Origin: DATAXP01 sp036272935
GTDB lineage: Bacteria > Planctomycetota > Planctomycetia > Pirellulales > PNKZ01
Length of the DNA: 28,213 nt
Assembly (NCBI GenBank): GCA_036272935.1
Contig: DATAXP010000161.1
Span: 1 to 28,213 of the forward strand
Direction of reading: 5' to 3'
The first letter of the stretch is position 1; the number at the start of each line of letters is the position of its first letter. A program made the position numbers and the translations under genes. Below are positions 6,982 to 14,844 of the stretch, piece after piece. Below the pieces are notes generated by a model. That model worked only from the letters and a program-made list of their open reading frames with translations. It was not told where the DNA came from and made no database searches.

Positions 6982-8020
6982 CGCCGCCTTTTTCATCGCG
7001 GCGGGGTTGAGCCTGTGGTGCAGTGGCCTATGCGCCGAGGCTCGTTACGCGCTCGTGTCGACCGGGCAGCACCACGTCACCGGCACGTTCAGCTTCTCGG
7101 TCGACGCTCCGCAGATGCAGGTGACGCAGTGGACCGTTTACTTGGCGCAAGCCCCGGAGATGCACCGACAAACGAAAGTTTCGACGACCGTCTCGCCGGC
7201 CGGAACTCGCTACGAGGATCTCGGTATGAGGCATCGGCCGCTGGTGCGCATCACGCTGCCGGTCGAGTCGGGCTCGCGGCGGCATCAGCTCGATGTGACG
7301 GTTGTGTATCGTGCCACGCTGCACGCCCGCGAACTCGTCGATCGCGACGTGGACAAGTCGTACCTGGCGCCGACGATCCTAGCCGATCACGAGCGCGAAT
7401 TCTCGCTGGCAGCGACCGAGCTGATGAACTTTACCGAGAGTCGATTTCAGCTGTGGCTCGATGAGCACAAGCTGCGACGCCGACCGGGCGAGGACACCGT
7501 CGACTTCGCTGAGCGCGTGTTCCGGCATCTATGCCAAACGATGAAGTACGAGTACAAGCTGGAGATGGATCGGCACGCGTCGTACGTTGGCCGGGTCGGC
7601 TATAGCGATTGCGGCGGGATGAGCATCCTGTTCGTCGCCACGATGCGGGCCAATGGCATCCCGGCTCGCGTGCTTGCCGGCCGCTGGAACAAGTCGTCGA
7701 AGCCCAACCAGCATGTCGGCGACGTGTCCTATTACGAACAGCACGTGAAGGCCGAGTTCTATACGGCCGACGTCGGCTGGGTGCCCGTCGACGTGTCGAG
7801 CGGCGTGCTCCACGATCGCGAGCACGATGGGTTGCGGTTTTTCGGCCGCGATCGCGGCGACTTTCTGGTCCTGCACGTCGACCCCGAGATCCAGGTCGAC
7901 ACGCCCCACTTCGGCCGCAAGACCTTCCCCTGGCTGCAAGGCTTCCATTATTACGTTCGCGGCGAGGGCAATCTTACCGACGTGAAAGTGCTCGAAAGCT
8001 GGCACGCCGACCGGCCGTAA
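6941..8020 (+). CDS. Exported transglutaminase-like protein
   Basis: A 359-residue protein beginning MKRHSRPTSAGRASAAFFIA, a basic start plus hydrophobic core with likely cleavage near residue 33 (LCAEA), so exported. Residues about 210-290 form a transglutaminase-like core with all three catalytic residues: Cys224 in YSDCGGMS, His268 in QHVKAEFY and Asp284 in WVPVDVS. Such proteins act as cysteine proteases, amidases or crosslinkers. The N-terminal 200 residues, including RHQLDVTVVYRATLHARELV, look like a beta-rich accessory domain. The gene starts inside the end of the MMPL gene (41 bp overlap), a sign of coupled translation, and may work with it at the envelope. The upstream part of the same frame overlaps the MMPL gene and is not coding. 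Confidence 0.88.
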   Translation: MKRHSRPTSAGRASAAFFIAAGLSLWCSGLCAEARYALVSTGQHHVTGTFSFSVDAPQMQVTQWTVYLAQAPEMHRQTKVSTTVSPAGTRYEDLGMRHRPLVRITLPVESGSRRHQLDVTVVYRATLHARELVDRDVDKSYLAPTILADHEREFSLAATELMNFTESRFQLWLDEHKLRRRPGEDTVDFAERVFRHLCQTMKYEYKLEMDRHASYVGRVGYSDCGGMSILFVATMRANGIPARVLAGRWNKSSKPNQHVGDVSYYEQHVKAEFYTADVGWVPVDVSSGVLHDREHDGLRFFGRDRGDFLVLHVDPEIQVDTPHFGRKTFPWLQGFHYYVRGEGNLTDVKVLESWHADRP

Positions 8021-8037
8021 CGTCGTGCGGTCCTGCC

Positions 8038-8065
8038 TTGACAACCCACCGCGTTTCGATAGATT
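8038..8065 (+). promoter_or_regulatory. sigma70-type promoter of the rpsL-rpsG cluster
   Basis: TTGACA at 8038-8043, a 16-base spacer, then TAGATT at 8060-8065. The -35 box matches the consensus and the -10 box matches four of six. Predicted transcription starts near 8072, leaving about 38 bases of leader before the rpsL ATG. This is the strongest promoter-like signal in the window, as expected for ribosomal protein genes. Confidence 0.7.
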
Positions 8066-8109
8066 GACGGATTCCAAATGCGTACCGCTCTGCACGTTGC
8101 GAACTGACC

Positions 8110-8481
<372 letters not shown>

Positions 8482-8492
8482 CGGATGCCTAG

Positions 8493-8515
8493 TTTCGCAT
8501 TTAGCATTTCGCATT
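8493..8515 (+). repeat. Three tandem heptamers in the rpsL-rpsG spacer
   Basis: TTCGCAT (8494-8500), TTAGCAT (8501-8507) and TTCGCAT (8508-8514) are perfectly phased 7-base units with two differences in the middle copy. The surrounding spacer of 86 bp is more AT-rich than its neighbours. No gene lies in it. Function unknown. Confidence 0.6.
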
Positions 8516-8567
8516 CAGAACACGAACAATCAATCAATCCTCTTCGATATTCGTTTAGGAACCCGCC

Positions 8568-9038
8568 ATGGGTCGTATCACCGCCAGTCGCGAAACGCTT
8601 CGACCGGATCCGCGCTTCAACTCGGTGCTGGTCAGCAAGTTCATCAATTGCCTGATGCACGACGGTAAGAAGGCCGTCGCACAAGGGGTTTTCTACAAGA
8701 CGATGGACATCGTCGCCGAGAAGATGAAGGACGTCGAGCCGATCGAGGTGTTCACGCAGGCGATCGAGAACGTGAAGCCGCAGGTCGAAGTTCGCTCGAA
8801 GCGCGTCGGCGGCGCCGCGTACCAGGTGCCGATGCAGGTGAACCGCACGCGGCAACAATCGCTGGCCATTCGCTGGCTGCTGTTGGCGATTCGCGAGAAG
8901 AAGGGACGCCCCACGTACGAGAAGCTGGCCGAAGAGATCATGGCCGCCTATCGTCGCGAAGGTGCCGCCGTCACGCGCCGCGATAACGTCCACCGCATGG
9001 CCGACGCCAACAAGGCCTTCGCGCACTTTGCGTGGTAG
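8568..9038 (+). CDS. rpsG: 30S ribosomal protein S7
   Basis: A 156-residue protein typical in length and sequence for bacterial S7: MGRITASRETLRPDPRFNSV, LMHDGKKAVAQ, ENVKPQVEVRSKRVGGAAYQ near residues 70-90 and the C-terminal REGAAVTRRDNVHRMADAN. S7 binds the 3' major domain of 16S rRNA, starts 30S head assembly and touches tRNA at the E site. Its start is supported by AGGA seven bases upstream (TTAGGAACCCGCC then ATG). It follows rpsL in the order of the standard str operon. Confidence 0.98.
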   Translation: MGRITASRETLRPDPRFNSVLVSKFINCLMHDGKKAVAQGVFYKTMDIVAEKMKDVEPIEVFTQAIENVKPQVEVRSKRVGGAAYQVPMQVNRTRQQSLAIRWLLLAIREKKGRPTYEKLAEEIMAAYRREGAAVTRRDNVHRMADANKAFAHFAW

Positions 9039-9054
9039 CGCACGTCGTTGCCGA

Positions 9055-9102
9055 GTTTAGCCGCGGGGCTTGCCCCGCGCGTCGCAAGCGACGCGGCTAA
9101 AC
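9055..9102. repeat. Structured GC-rich intergenic repeat (three-arm palindrome)
   Basis: GTTTAGCCGC (9055-9064) is the exact reverse complement of GCGGCTAAAC (9093-9102), a 10-bp outer stem. Inside are two hairpins: GGGGC-TT-GCCCC (9065-9076, extendable to 8 bp arms) and CGTCGC-AA-GCGACG (9080-9093). The left half (9058-9083) recurs with 25 of 26 bases identical, in the opposite orientation, at 1512-1537. This looks like a REP/BIME-like or small non-autonomous element. It lies in the transcript leader of the EF-G gene, 18 bases before the ATG. Confidence 0.8.
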
Positions 9103-9119
9103 AAGCGCGTCACCTCCTA

Positions 9120-11192
9120 ATGCCTCGCAATCTCGCCCAACTTCGCAACATCGGCATCGTCGCCCATATCGATGCGGGCAAGACGACGGTCACCGAGCGG
9201 ATGCTCTTCTACGCCGGTGCGACGCACCGCATGGGCGAGGTCGACAAGGGAACCACGACCACCGATTTCGATCCCGAGGAACAGCAGCGCGGCATCACCA
9301 TCTACGCCGCCTGTGTGACGTTCCAGTGGAAAGACGTGGTCGTCAATCTGATCGACACGCCGGGGCACGTCGATTTCACGGCCGAGGTGGAGCGCAGCCT
9401 GCGCGTGCTCGACGGTGCGGTCGTGGTGTTCAGTGCTCGTGAAGGGGTCGAGGCGCAAAGCGAAACCGTCTGGCGGCAGGCCGATCGGCACAAGGTGCCG
9501 CGGCTGAGCTTCATCAACAAGATGGACCGCGAGGGGGCCGACTTCGAAGGGACGCTCGATGAGATTCGCCATCGGCTCGAAGCGAACCCCGTGGCGTTGC
9601 AGATTCCGGTGGGCGCGGGGCCGCCGCACCTGGCCGAGGCGTTCCGGGGCATCATCGACCTGGTGCGGATGAAGTTCCTCACGTTCACCGCCGAAAGCCA
9701 GGGTGCCGAAGTCGTCGAGCAAGAGATTCCTGCCGAGCATGCCGATCGCGCCAAGCGTTGGCGCGACAAGATGCTCGAACTGCTCTACGACTACTCGAAC
9801 GAGCTGATGGAGCTGGCGCTGTCGGAGTCGCCGATCCCTGAGGAACTGATCCACCGCGTGGTGCGCGATGCCACGGTCAACCGGCTGATCGTGCCGGTGC
9901 TGTGCGGTTCGGCGCTCGACCGCATCGGCGTGCCGCCGCTGCTCGATGCGGCGGCCGCCTACTTGCCCAGCCCTGCCGACGTGCCGCCGGTCGAAGGGGT
10001 CGATCCGAAACACACCGACAAGAAGCTTGCCCGCAAGCCGACGCTCGACGAGCCGTTCTGCGGCTTGGTGTTCAAGATTCAGGCCGACAAGCACGGAGAC
10101 CTGGCGTTCGTGCGCATCTATTCAGGCACGCTGAAGGCGAACACCCGGGCACTCAATTCAGGCAAGGACAAGAAAGAGAACGTTAGCCAATTGTGGCACA
10201 TCCAGGCCGATCGGCGCGAGCAGGTCGATAGCGTTGAGTGCGGCGACATCGTGGGGATCATCGGCCTGCGCAATTCGGTGACCGGCGACACGCTATGCGA
10301 CGCCAAGGCGCCGATCCTGCTCGAGTCGATTCGCTTCCCGGAGACGGTCATCTCGATGGCCATCGAGCCCGAAAGCACCGCCGAGCGCAAGAAACTGGCC
10401 GACACGCTCGAGATGCTCAAGCGCCAGGACCCGACATTCCAGGCGCGCGAGAGCGAAGAGACCGGCCAAACGCTGATCAGCGGCATGGGCGAGCTGCACC
10501 TGGAAGTCATCAAGCACCGGCTGCTGCGCGACTTCCGCCTGAATGTGCGCGTGCACAAGCCGCGCGTCAGTTATCGCGAGACGGTGGAACGCGCCGCCGA
10601 AGTGACCGGTGAGTGCCGGCAGCAGGTGGCCGGCCAGCCGCTGTTTGCCCGGGTGAAGATTCGGATCGAGCCGTTCGCGAAGGCCGACAAGACCGGCGTT
10701 GCGAACCAAGCAGGAACACAGATTCCCGAAGTATTCCTCGGCCCGGTGCTCGAAACGCTGGCCGAACAGTCGCAGGGGAGCGGATCGCTCGGCTTCCCGC
10801 TGATGCGCGTGAAGATCACGCTGCTGGGCGGCGAGGCGCACGAAACCGAATCGAACGAGCTGGCCTTCCGCCGCGCCGCGGCCGATGCCTTCCAAAAGGC
10901 ACTCACCGCCGCAGGGATCGTGCTGCTGGAACCGATCATGAAGCTGGAGATCATTACTCCCGAGGAGCATCTGGGCGACATCGTGAGCGACCTACAGCAG
11001 CGGCGAGCGATCATCACCAACACCACGCCGCGCGGCCGCAACACCACCATCACGGCCGAAGCTCCGCTGGCCAATCTGTTCGGTTACTCCAGCGCCATCC
11101 GCAGCCTCAGCCAAGGACGGGCGTCGTGTTCGATGGAACCGGCCGCCTACGGCCCGGCGCCGAAGGACGTGCTCGACACGTTCCTGCACTAG
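9120..11192 (+). CDS. fusA: Translation elongation factor G, divergent type
   Basis: A 690-residue translational GTPase. G motifs are clear: AHIDAGKT (15-22), RGITI (57-61), DTPGH (79-83), NKMD (133-136); the rest covers domains II-V, ending in PLANLFGYSSAIRSLSQGRA. EF-G drives translocation and ribosome recycling. The sequence differs from the E. coli kind: GTTTTDFDPEEQQRGITI replaces the usual TMDWMEQEQERGITI region, and domain IV has GECRQQVAGQPLFARV in place of the KKQTGGRGQYAHV-type block. It resembles the second EF-G type found in spirochaetes, planctomycetes and mitochondria more than classical FusA; this subtype call is inference. The ATG at 9120 is chosen because the longer frame would run through a palindromic repeat and conserved residues begin at ARN-like PRNLAQLRNIGI. 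There is no purine-rich ribosome binding site; the bases before the ATG are TCACCTCCTA. No tuf gene follows. Confidence 0.93.
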   Translation: MPRNLAQLRNIGIVAHIDAGKTTVTERMLFYAGATHRMGEVDKGTTTTDFDPEEQQRGITIYAACVTFQWKDVVVNLIDTPGHVDFTAEVERSLRVLDGAVVVFSAREGVEAQSETVWRQADRHKVPRLSFINKMDREGADFEGTLDEIRHRLEANPVALQIPVGAGPPHLAEAFRGIIDLVRMKFLTFTAESQGAEVVEQEIPAEHADRAKRWRDKMLELLYDYSNELMELALSESPIPEELIHRVVRDATVNRLIVPVLCGSALDRIGVPPLLDAAAAYLPSPADVPPVEGVDPKHTDKKLARKPTLDEPFCGLVFKIQADKHGDLAFVRIYSGTLKANTRALNSGKDKKENVSQLWHIQADRREQVDSVECGDIVGIIGLRNSVTGDTLCDAKAPILLESIRFPETVISMAIEPESTAERKKLADTLEMLKRQDPTFQARESEETGQTLISGMGELHLEVIKHRLLRDFRLNVRVHKPRVSYRETVERAAEVTGECRQQVAGQPLFARVKIRIEPFAKADKTGVANQAGTQIPEVFLGPVLETLAEQSQGSGSLGFPLMRVKITLLGGEAHETESNELAFRRAAADAFQKALTAAGIVLLEPIMKLEIITPEEHLGDIVSDLQQRRAIITNTTPRGRNTTITAEAPLANLFGYSSAIRSLSQGRASCSMEPAAYGPAPKDVLDTFLH

Positions 11193-11348
11193 TTGCGACG
11201 CTCATGCGCCTTTTGCTCGCGATGGCGCTTCTGGCGAAGATGGCGCGATTACGACGGCACCCAGTTCGATTGTGTTCCACACTGCTGCCGCGCCGACGTT
11301 AGCCTTGAGACGTTGTGAAGCCACAGGTCCAATGCGCGCGGCGCGATC

Positions 11349-12632
11349 ATGTTTTGGCGACGAGTGGTGTCGAGTGGGATGGTCTGTGCCGGACTGGTGA
11401 TCGCCGTCGACACCAGAGCCGCGGCACAACCGCGCTATCCTGTTCGTCCGTCGCGGCCGGCGCAGGCCGCGAGGCCGGCTGCTCGGCCGACGCAGCAACC
11501 GGCCGTCCAGGTGCGCTGGGACACGTTCGGCCGCAGCGTCGAAGGCCGTCCGCTGGAGTTCATCCAATTCGGCGACGGCGCCAAGCAGGTGCTCGTTGTC
11601 GGAGCGCTGGCAGGAACTGAGCCCGAAGGTGTCGCCGCGGCCGAGATGCTTGCCAAGCATCTGGCCACGTTTCCGCGCCGCATCGAGGGGGTGAAGATCA
11701 CCATTGTCCGCGACCCGAATCCCGACGGCCGCGCTCGCCGCACTGCCGGCAATGCTCGTGGCGTCGTGCTCGATCGGAACTTTCCCGAATCGCATTGGCG
11801 TCGGGCGACGCAGGGCGCGCAGCTCGTCTCGGGTTCGAAGCCGGCCAGCGAGCCAGAAACGCTGGCGCTGGTCGAGCTGTGCGAAGACCTGAAGCCCGAC
11901 CGCGTGGTGCTGCTGGGCACTGCCAAGGACACTGCCAGCGTGCTCTACGCCGGTCCCGCCGAGGACCTGGCCCGGCAAGTGACGCTCGAAGCCGAAGCAC
12001 GCCTGTTACCGCGGCAAGGCGATCAACTAATGGGTTCGCTCGTGATGCTTGCCGGCGAGGACTGGGGCGTGCCGACGCTGCTGCTCAGCTTTCCGCCGCG
12101 AGCAACCGCCGATGAAGTCTTCTCTGCCCACAAAACTGCGTTGATGACCGCCGTCGGCTGCGGCACCGCGATGCCCTTCGCTGCCGCGACGCCCAAGGTC
12201 CCCTGGACGTCATCGCGTGGAGCTGACAACGGCACAACCGCGGCGCGGCCGAGCAACACGGCACCGATGCTGGGCGCGTCGCCACCTGCGTCGCCCTATC
12301 TCGGAGCATTCGGAGCGAAGCCAGCGCCGGTCGCCACGGCTCCCGTGGACATCGCGCCGAATCCGTCCGGAGCGATGCCATTGAACTATGCGTCGATCCA
12401 ACAAGGTCGCCCGACGGTGCCAATCAATCGCTCGCGGCAAGCGATGTTGCCGCAACCGCTGATTGCCCCCGCGGCAACCGGCCCCTCGTTGTATCCAGGG
12501 TCGGCCATGCCGCAACTGTTCGTGCCGCGGCTCGATCGCTTGCCGCCGGTCGATCTGACGCGCGTCGGACCACCGGTCGACCCGTCGCAGTTGCCGCAAT
12601 CGCCGATCCCCGCGTATCCCGAGGCGCGCTAA
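11349..12632 (+). CDS. Exported M14 peptidase (MpaA)-like protein lacking catalytic residues
   Basis: A 427-residue protein with a signal peptide (MFWRRVVSSGMVCAGLVIAV, cleavage after AAAQ near 27), a proline/alanine linker, and a zinc-carboxypeptidase fold at about 57-275. The match to murein tripeptide amidase is direct: FGRSVEGRPL, DPNPDGRAR at 122-130, NARGVVLDRNFPESHW at 135-150, SKPASEPETLAL at 163-173 and LLLSFPP at 244-250. However, the zinc motif HxxE reads A88-G-T-E91, the second His of VVSFH is Gly190 (VVLLGT) and the catalytic Glu of AEFP is Ser247. Only Glu91 and Arg143 remain. This is most likely a non-catalytic relative that binds peptide or peptidoglycan. Residues 280-427 are low-complexity Pro/Ala/Ser. 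It stands alone after the EF-G gene, with no obvious ribosome binding site. Confidence 0.75.
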   Translation: MFWRRVVSSGMVCAGLVIAVDTRAAAQPRYPVRPSRPAQAARPAARPTQQPAVQVRWDTFGRSVEGRPLEFIQFGDGAKQVLVVGALAGTEPEGVAAAEMLAKHLATFPRRIEGVKITIVRDPNPDGRARRTAGNARGVVLDRNFPESHWRRATQGAQLVSGSKPASEPETLALVELCEDLKPDRVVLLGTAKDTASVLYAGPAEDLARQVTLEAEARLLPRQGDQLMGSLVMLAGEDWGVPTLLLSFPPRATADEVFSAHKTALMTAVGCGTAMPFAAATPKVPWTSSRGADNGTTAARPSNTAPMLGASPPASPYLGAFGAKPAPVATAPVDIAPNPSGAMPLNYASIQQGRPTVPINRSRQAMLPQPLIAPAATGPSLYPGSAMPQLFVPRLDRLPPVDLTRVGPPVDPSQLPQSPIPAYPEAR

Positions 12633-12670
12633 CGGTTGCCCTTTCGGGACGCGCGTGACATGCGGGATCG

Positions 12671-13180
12671 CTACACGGCCGCCCCTTGGCGCGACATCGC
12701 ATTCCGCACGCCGACGTACGCCCGTTGCGCCTTGAGGCAAGTCTGCCGGAACGCCTCGGGACGAAGCACGCCGGGCAAACGCAGCGTTTCGAGCTGTCCC
12801 TTGCGAAACACCAGGTCGCCGGCCGGATACCATTGCTGGCCGGGGAGCACGAGCACGTCGATCGAGTCGAAGTCGGCCAACGACACCGAGCGTTCCTCTT
12901 TACGCGGACAATATCGCTCGACCACCACGCGGCGATTGGTCAGCCGATACCAGACGCCGATGTACGGCAGCACCTTCGGCAGATACAACGCCATCGCCAG
13001 CGGAATGCTCGCCAGCGCAATCAAATTGCCCACCGTCAGCACCGAGCCAATGCCGGCGCGAATCATGCACAGCTCGCCCAGGCGGCGGCCGAGCGCTCCG
13101 GCTGCCATGCTCGGCGAGACGGTCATGATCGTAACTTCGCCAAGGCTCGCGGGGGACACGCCGGCAATTGCTTGTTTCAT
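12671..13180 (-). CDS. Membrane-associated protein with bacterial PH domain
   Basis: A 169-residue protein. A hydrophobic part (about 40-75, VLTVGNLIALASIPLAMALYLP) is followed by YRLTNRRVVVERY (78-90) and SVSLADFDSIDVLVLPGQQWYPAGDLVF, then LRLPGVLRPEAFRQTCLKA. That series is the pattern of bacterial PH domains of the YdbS/bPH2 type, which are membrane-bound and of unknown role. The start chosen is the ATG at 13180; a longer frame would overlap the divergent gene at 13328 and shows no protein-like character. It is convergent with the M14-like gene (38 bp between ends) and divergent from the four-cysteine membrane protein gene, so the 147 bp between 13181 and 13327 probably holds both promoters. 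Confidence 0.75.
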   Translation of the reverse strand: MKQAIAGVSPASLGEVTIMTVSPSMAAGALGRRLGELCMIRAGIGSVLTVGNLIALASIPLAMALYLPKVLPYIGVWYRLTNRRVVVERYCPRKEERSVSLADFDSIDVLVLPGQQWYPAGDLVFRKGQLETLRLPGVLRPEAFRQTCLKAQRAYVGVRNAMSRQGAAV

Positions 13181-13311
13181 CGCGGGTAGATCGATTCGAG
13201 GGCCGGGCGACTCGGGGATAGGGCGAATGGCAATTTGTTCAGAGCTTAACAGGACGGTCGACGCAACGCCAGACGCCGAGCAGCCACCCGCTGGACTGCC
13301 GCAGGCGGCGT

Positions 13312-13324
13312 TGCATACTATGCA
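13312..13324 (+). promoter_or_regulatory. Palindrome directly upstream of a start codon
   Basis: TGCATA-C-TATGCA is a perfect inverted repeat with 6-base arms and one central base. It ends three bases before the ATG at 13328 (the trinucleotide between is GGT). It could be an operator or a small translation-blocking hairpin; no evidence decides. Confidence 0.4.
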
Positions 13325-13327
13325 GGT

Positions 13328-14080
13328 ATGGAGCCGACGACCGACAACGCGCCGCCACGGGCCATGCGCCGCCCGAACTTCATCGAGCAGTTTTGGCCGA
13401 AGATCAAGCCGTACATCGATCGCGTTTGGCTGGTGATACGGGTTTGGGTGCCGGTAGTGGCAACGCCGATATTCCGGCAATCGCAGGTCGTCTACACAGC
13501 GCGCGAGCACCGCGAGGGAGGCGTGTGGAATGTCGCGTTGCCGCGGCTGTGTCTGGAATGCGGGCGAGAAGAGGTGAGCGGGGCGCAGCAGTTCCGCCGT
13601 AAGGTACGCAACTTCGAGTCGCCGGTGGGCGTTCTGGCCGCGATCTTCGGCGTGTTTGTGTTCTTCTTGATGCTCACGGCGTGGCTGGAATCGATGATCA
13701 CATTCTGTCTCGCGTTGGCGTCGCTGGTGTTGGGGGGCGCGTTTCTGTTCGTCAAGAGTTGGGAAGAACGCGTGCAGCTCACCGCCTGGGCCTGCGGCGA
13801 ACACGCGTCCGGCTTAGTTTGCCCCGGTTTGGTGCCGCGCGAGGAGGAGCTGTACGTGGTTGTGCCGTCGCCGAAGGTTATCGAGGCGGCCAAGGCGCAG
13901 ATCGAAGCCGATCGGCGCTCCAAGCAGCCCTATGCCCGCAGCGAGCAGGCGCCGCAGCCGACGATGCCGATCGCCCGGCCCGTGATTCGGCCCGGCGACA
14001 TTCCACCGGTCGTGCCGCCGTCGCCCGAACTCAAGTCGTACCGCCGCGAAGAGCTGCCGCCGATCAAGCTCGACGAGTAG
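13328..14080 (+). CDS. Membrane protein with four cysteines, unknown function
   Basis: A 250-residue protein with no family I can name. After a charged, proline-containing start there are two cysteines in RLCLECGREE (75-78), two neighbouring transmembrane helices (about 100-119, GVLAAIFGVFVFFLMLTAWL, and 123-142), then WACGEHASGLVCPG (154-166) with Cys156 and Cys165. The two pairs face each other across the helical hairpin and could bind a metal such as zinc. The tail from about 200 is proline-rich and probably disordered. A palindrome sits just before the start. It is divergent from the PH-domain gene, convergent with the plsC-like gene (36 bp apart). No Shine-Dalgarno is visible except GCAGGT touching the ATG. 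Confidence 0.7.
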   Translation: MEPTTDNAPPRAMRRPNFIEQFWPKIKPYIDRVWLVIRVWVPVVATPIFRQSQVVYTAREHREGGVWNVALPRLCLECGREEVSGAQQFRRKVRNFESPVGVLAAIFGVFVFFLMLTAWLESMITFCLALASLVLGGAFLFVKSWEERVQLTAWACGEHASGLVCPGLVPREEELYVVVPSPKVIEAAKAQIEADRRSKQPYARSEQAPQPTMPIARPVIRPGDIPPVVPPSPELKSYRREELPPIKLDE

Positions 14081-14116
14081 CTCCAACGCAACATTCTATG
14101 TTGGCTGAGCAGGGCA

Positions 14117-14791
14117 TCAGGCAGGATGCATCGCGGCGTCGCGGTTGAGCGCGTGCAGCCTTCCGGCTCGAGCCGCGGCGTGACAGACGCGCAGCCGGCG
14201 GTCGACTTCCGCCATCAGAGCGCCATCGGCAAGTCCTTTGGCCTCTTCTGCCGTGAGCGGTTCGCCGAACTCCATACGAATGCACGCCCGCCGCGGCCAG
14301 CGGTGCCAGCGCGGCCACGCATCGAACGCTCCATCGATCGCCACCGGCACCACGGCGGCCTCGGTGCGGTGCACCAGCGCACAGAACCCGGGCTTCAACG
14401 GACCGACATTGCCGTCCCGCGTGCGCGTCCCTTCGGGGAACACCAGCACCATCTCGCCGCGCTTCAGGCGGCGCAGCGTCTCCTTCAGCCCTGCCATTCC
14501 CAGCCCGTCACGGTCGAGCGGAATCGCGTCGAGCGATTTGATCAGCCAGCCAAACGGCGCGAAGCGAAACAGCGTCTGCCGGGCCAGGAAGTTGAGCCGC
14601 CGATTGCACACGCTGGCGATCAACACCGGATCGAAGTGGCTTTGATGGTTCGAGACGACCAGCACCGGGCCGTGCGCCGGGACGCGCTCCCGACCGTTGC
14701 AGCGCAACTGGAACAGCCCGGCTGCCACCAGCCGAGACATCATGCGCAAATAGTCGTACCAAATCCGCTTGGCGAGCGAACGCGTAGCCAT
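14117..14791 (-). CDS. plsC: 1-acyl-sn-glycerol-3-phosphate acyltransferase (PlsC-type)
   Basis: A 224-residue acyltransferase for the second step of phospholipid synthesis, lysophosphatidate to phosphatidate, at the inner membrane. The catalytic motif NHQSHFD (48-54) gives His49 and Asp54 in the HX4D arrangement; the substrate-binding block FPEGTR is at 118-123; RFAPFGWLIKSLDAIPLDRD fits the region between them. Residues after 165 (VVPVAIDGAFDAWPRW) also fit the family. The ATG at 14791 is chosen because the domain begins soon after; a TTG at 14848 overlapping the cmk stop (TTGA) is the alternative and would add 19 residues. It is downstream of cmk on the same strand; cmk-plsC neighbours are common in bacteria. 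Confidence 0.9.
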   Translation of the reverse strand: MATRSLAKRIWYDYLRMMSRLVAAGLFQLRCNGRERVPAHGPVLVVSNHQSHFDPVLIASVCNRRLNFLARQTLFRFAPFGWLIKSLDAIPLDRDGLGMAGLKETLRRLKRGEMVLVFPEGTRTRDGNVGPLKPGFCALVHRTEAAVVPVAIDGAFDAWPRWHRWPRRACIRMEFGEPLTAEEAKGLADGALMAEVDRRLRVCHAAARAGRLHALNRDAAMHPA

Positions 14792-14844
14792 GGGTCTGCG
14801 TGTAACTGCGATGGATCGTTGAGCGTGCGATACTTTGGCGTGCG

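Noticed and set aside
13181..13804. Upstream extension of the PH-domain gene
   Set aside because: It overlaps the first half of the divergent membrane protein gene and has unstructured, basic sequence.
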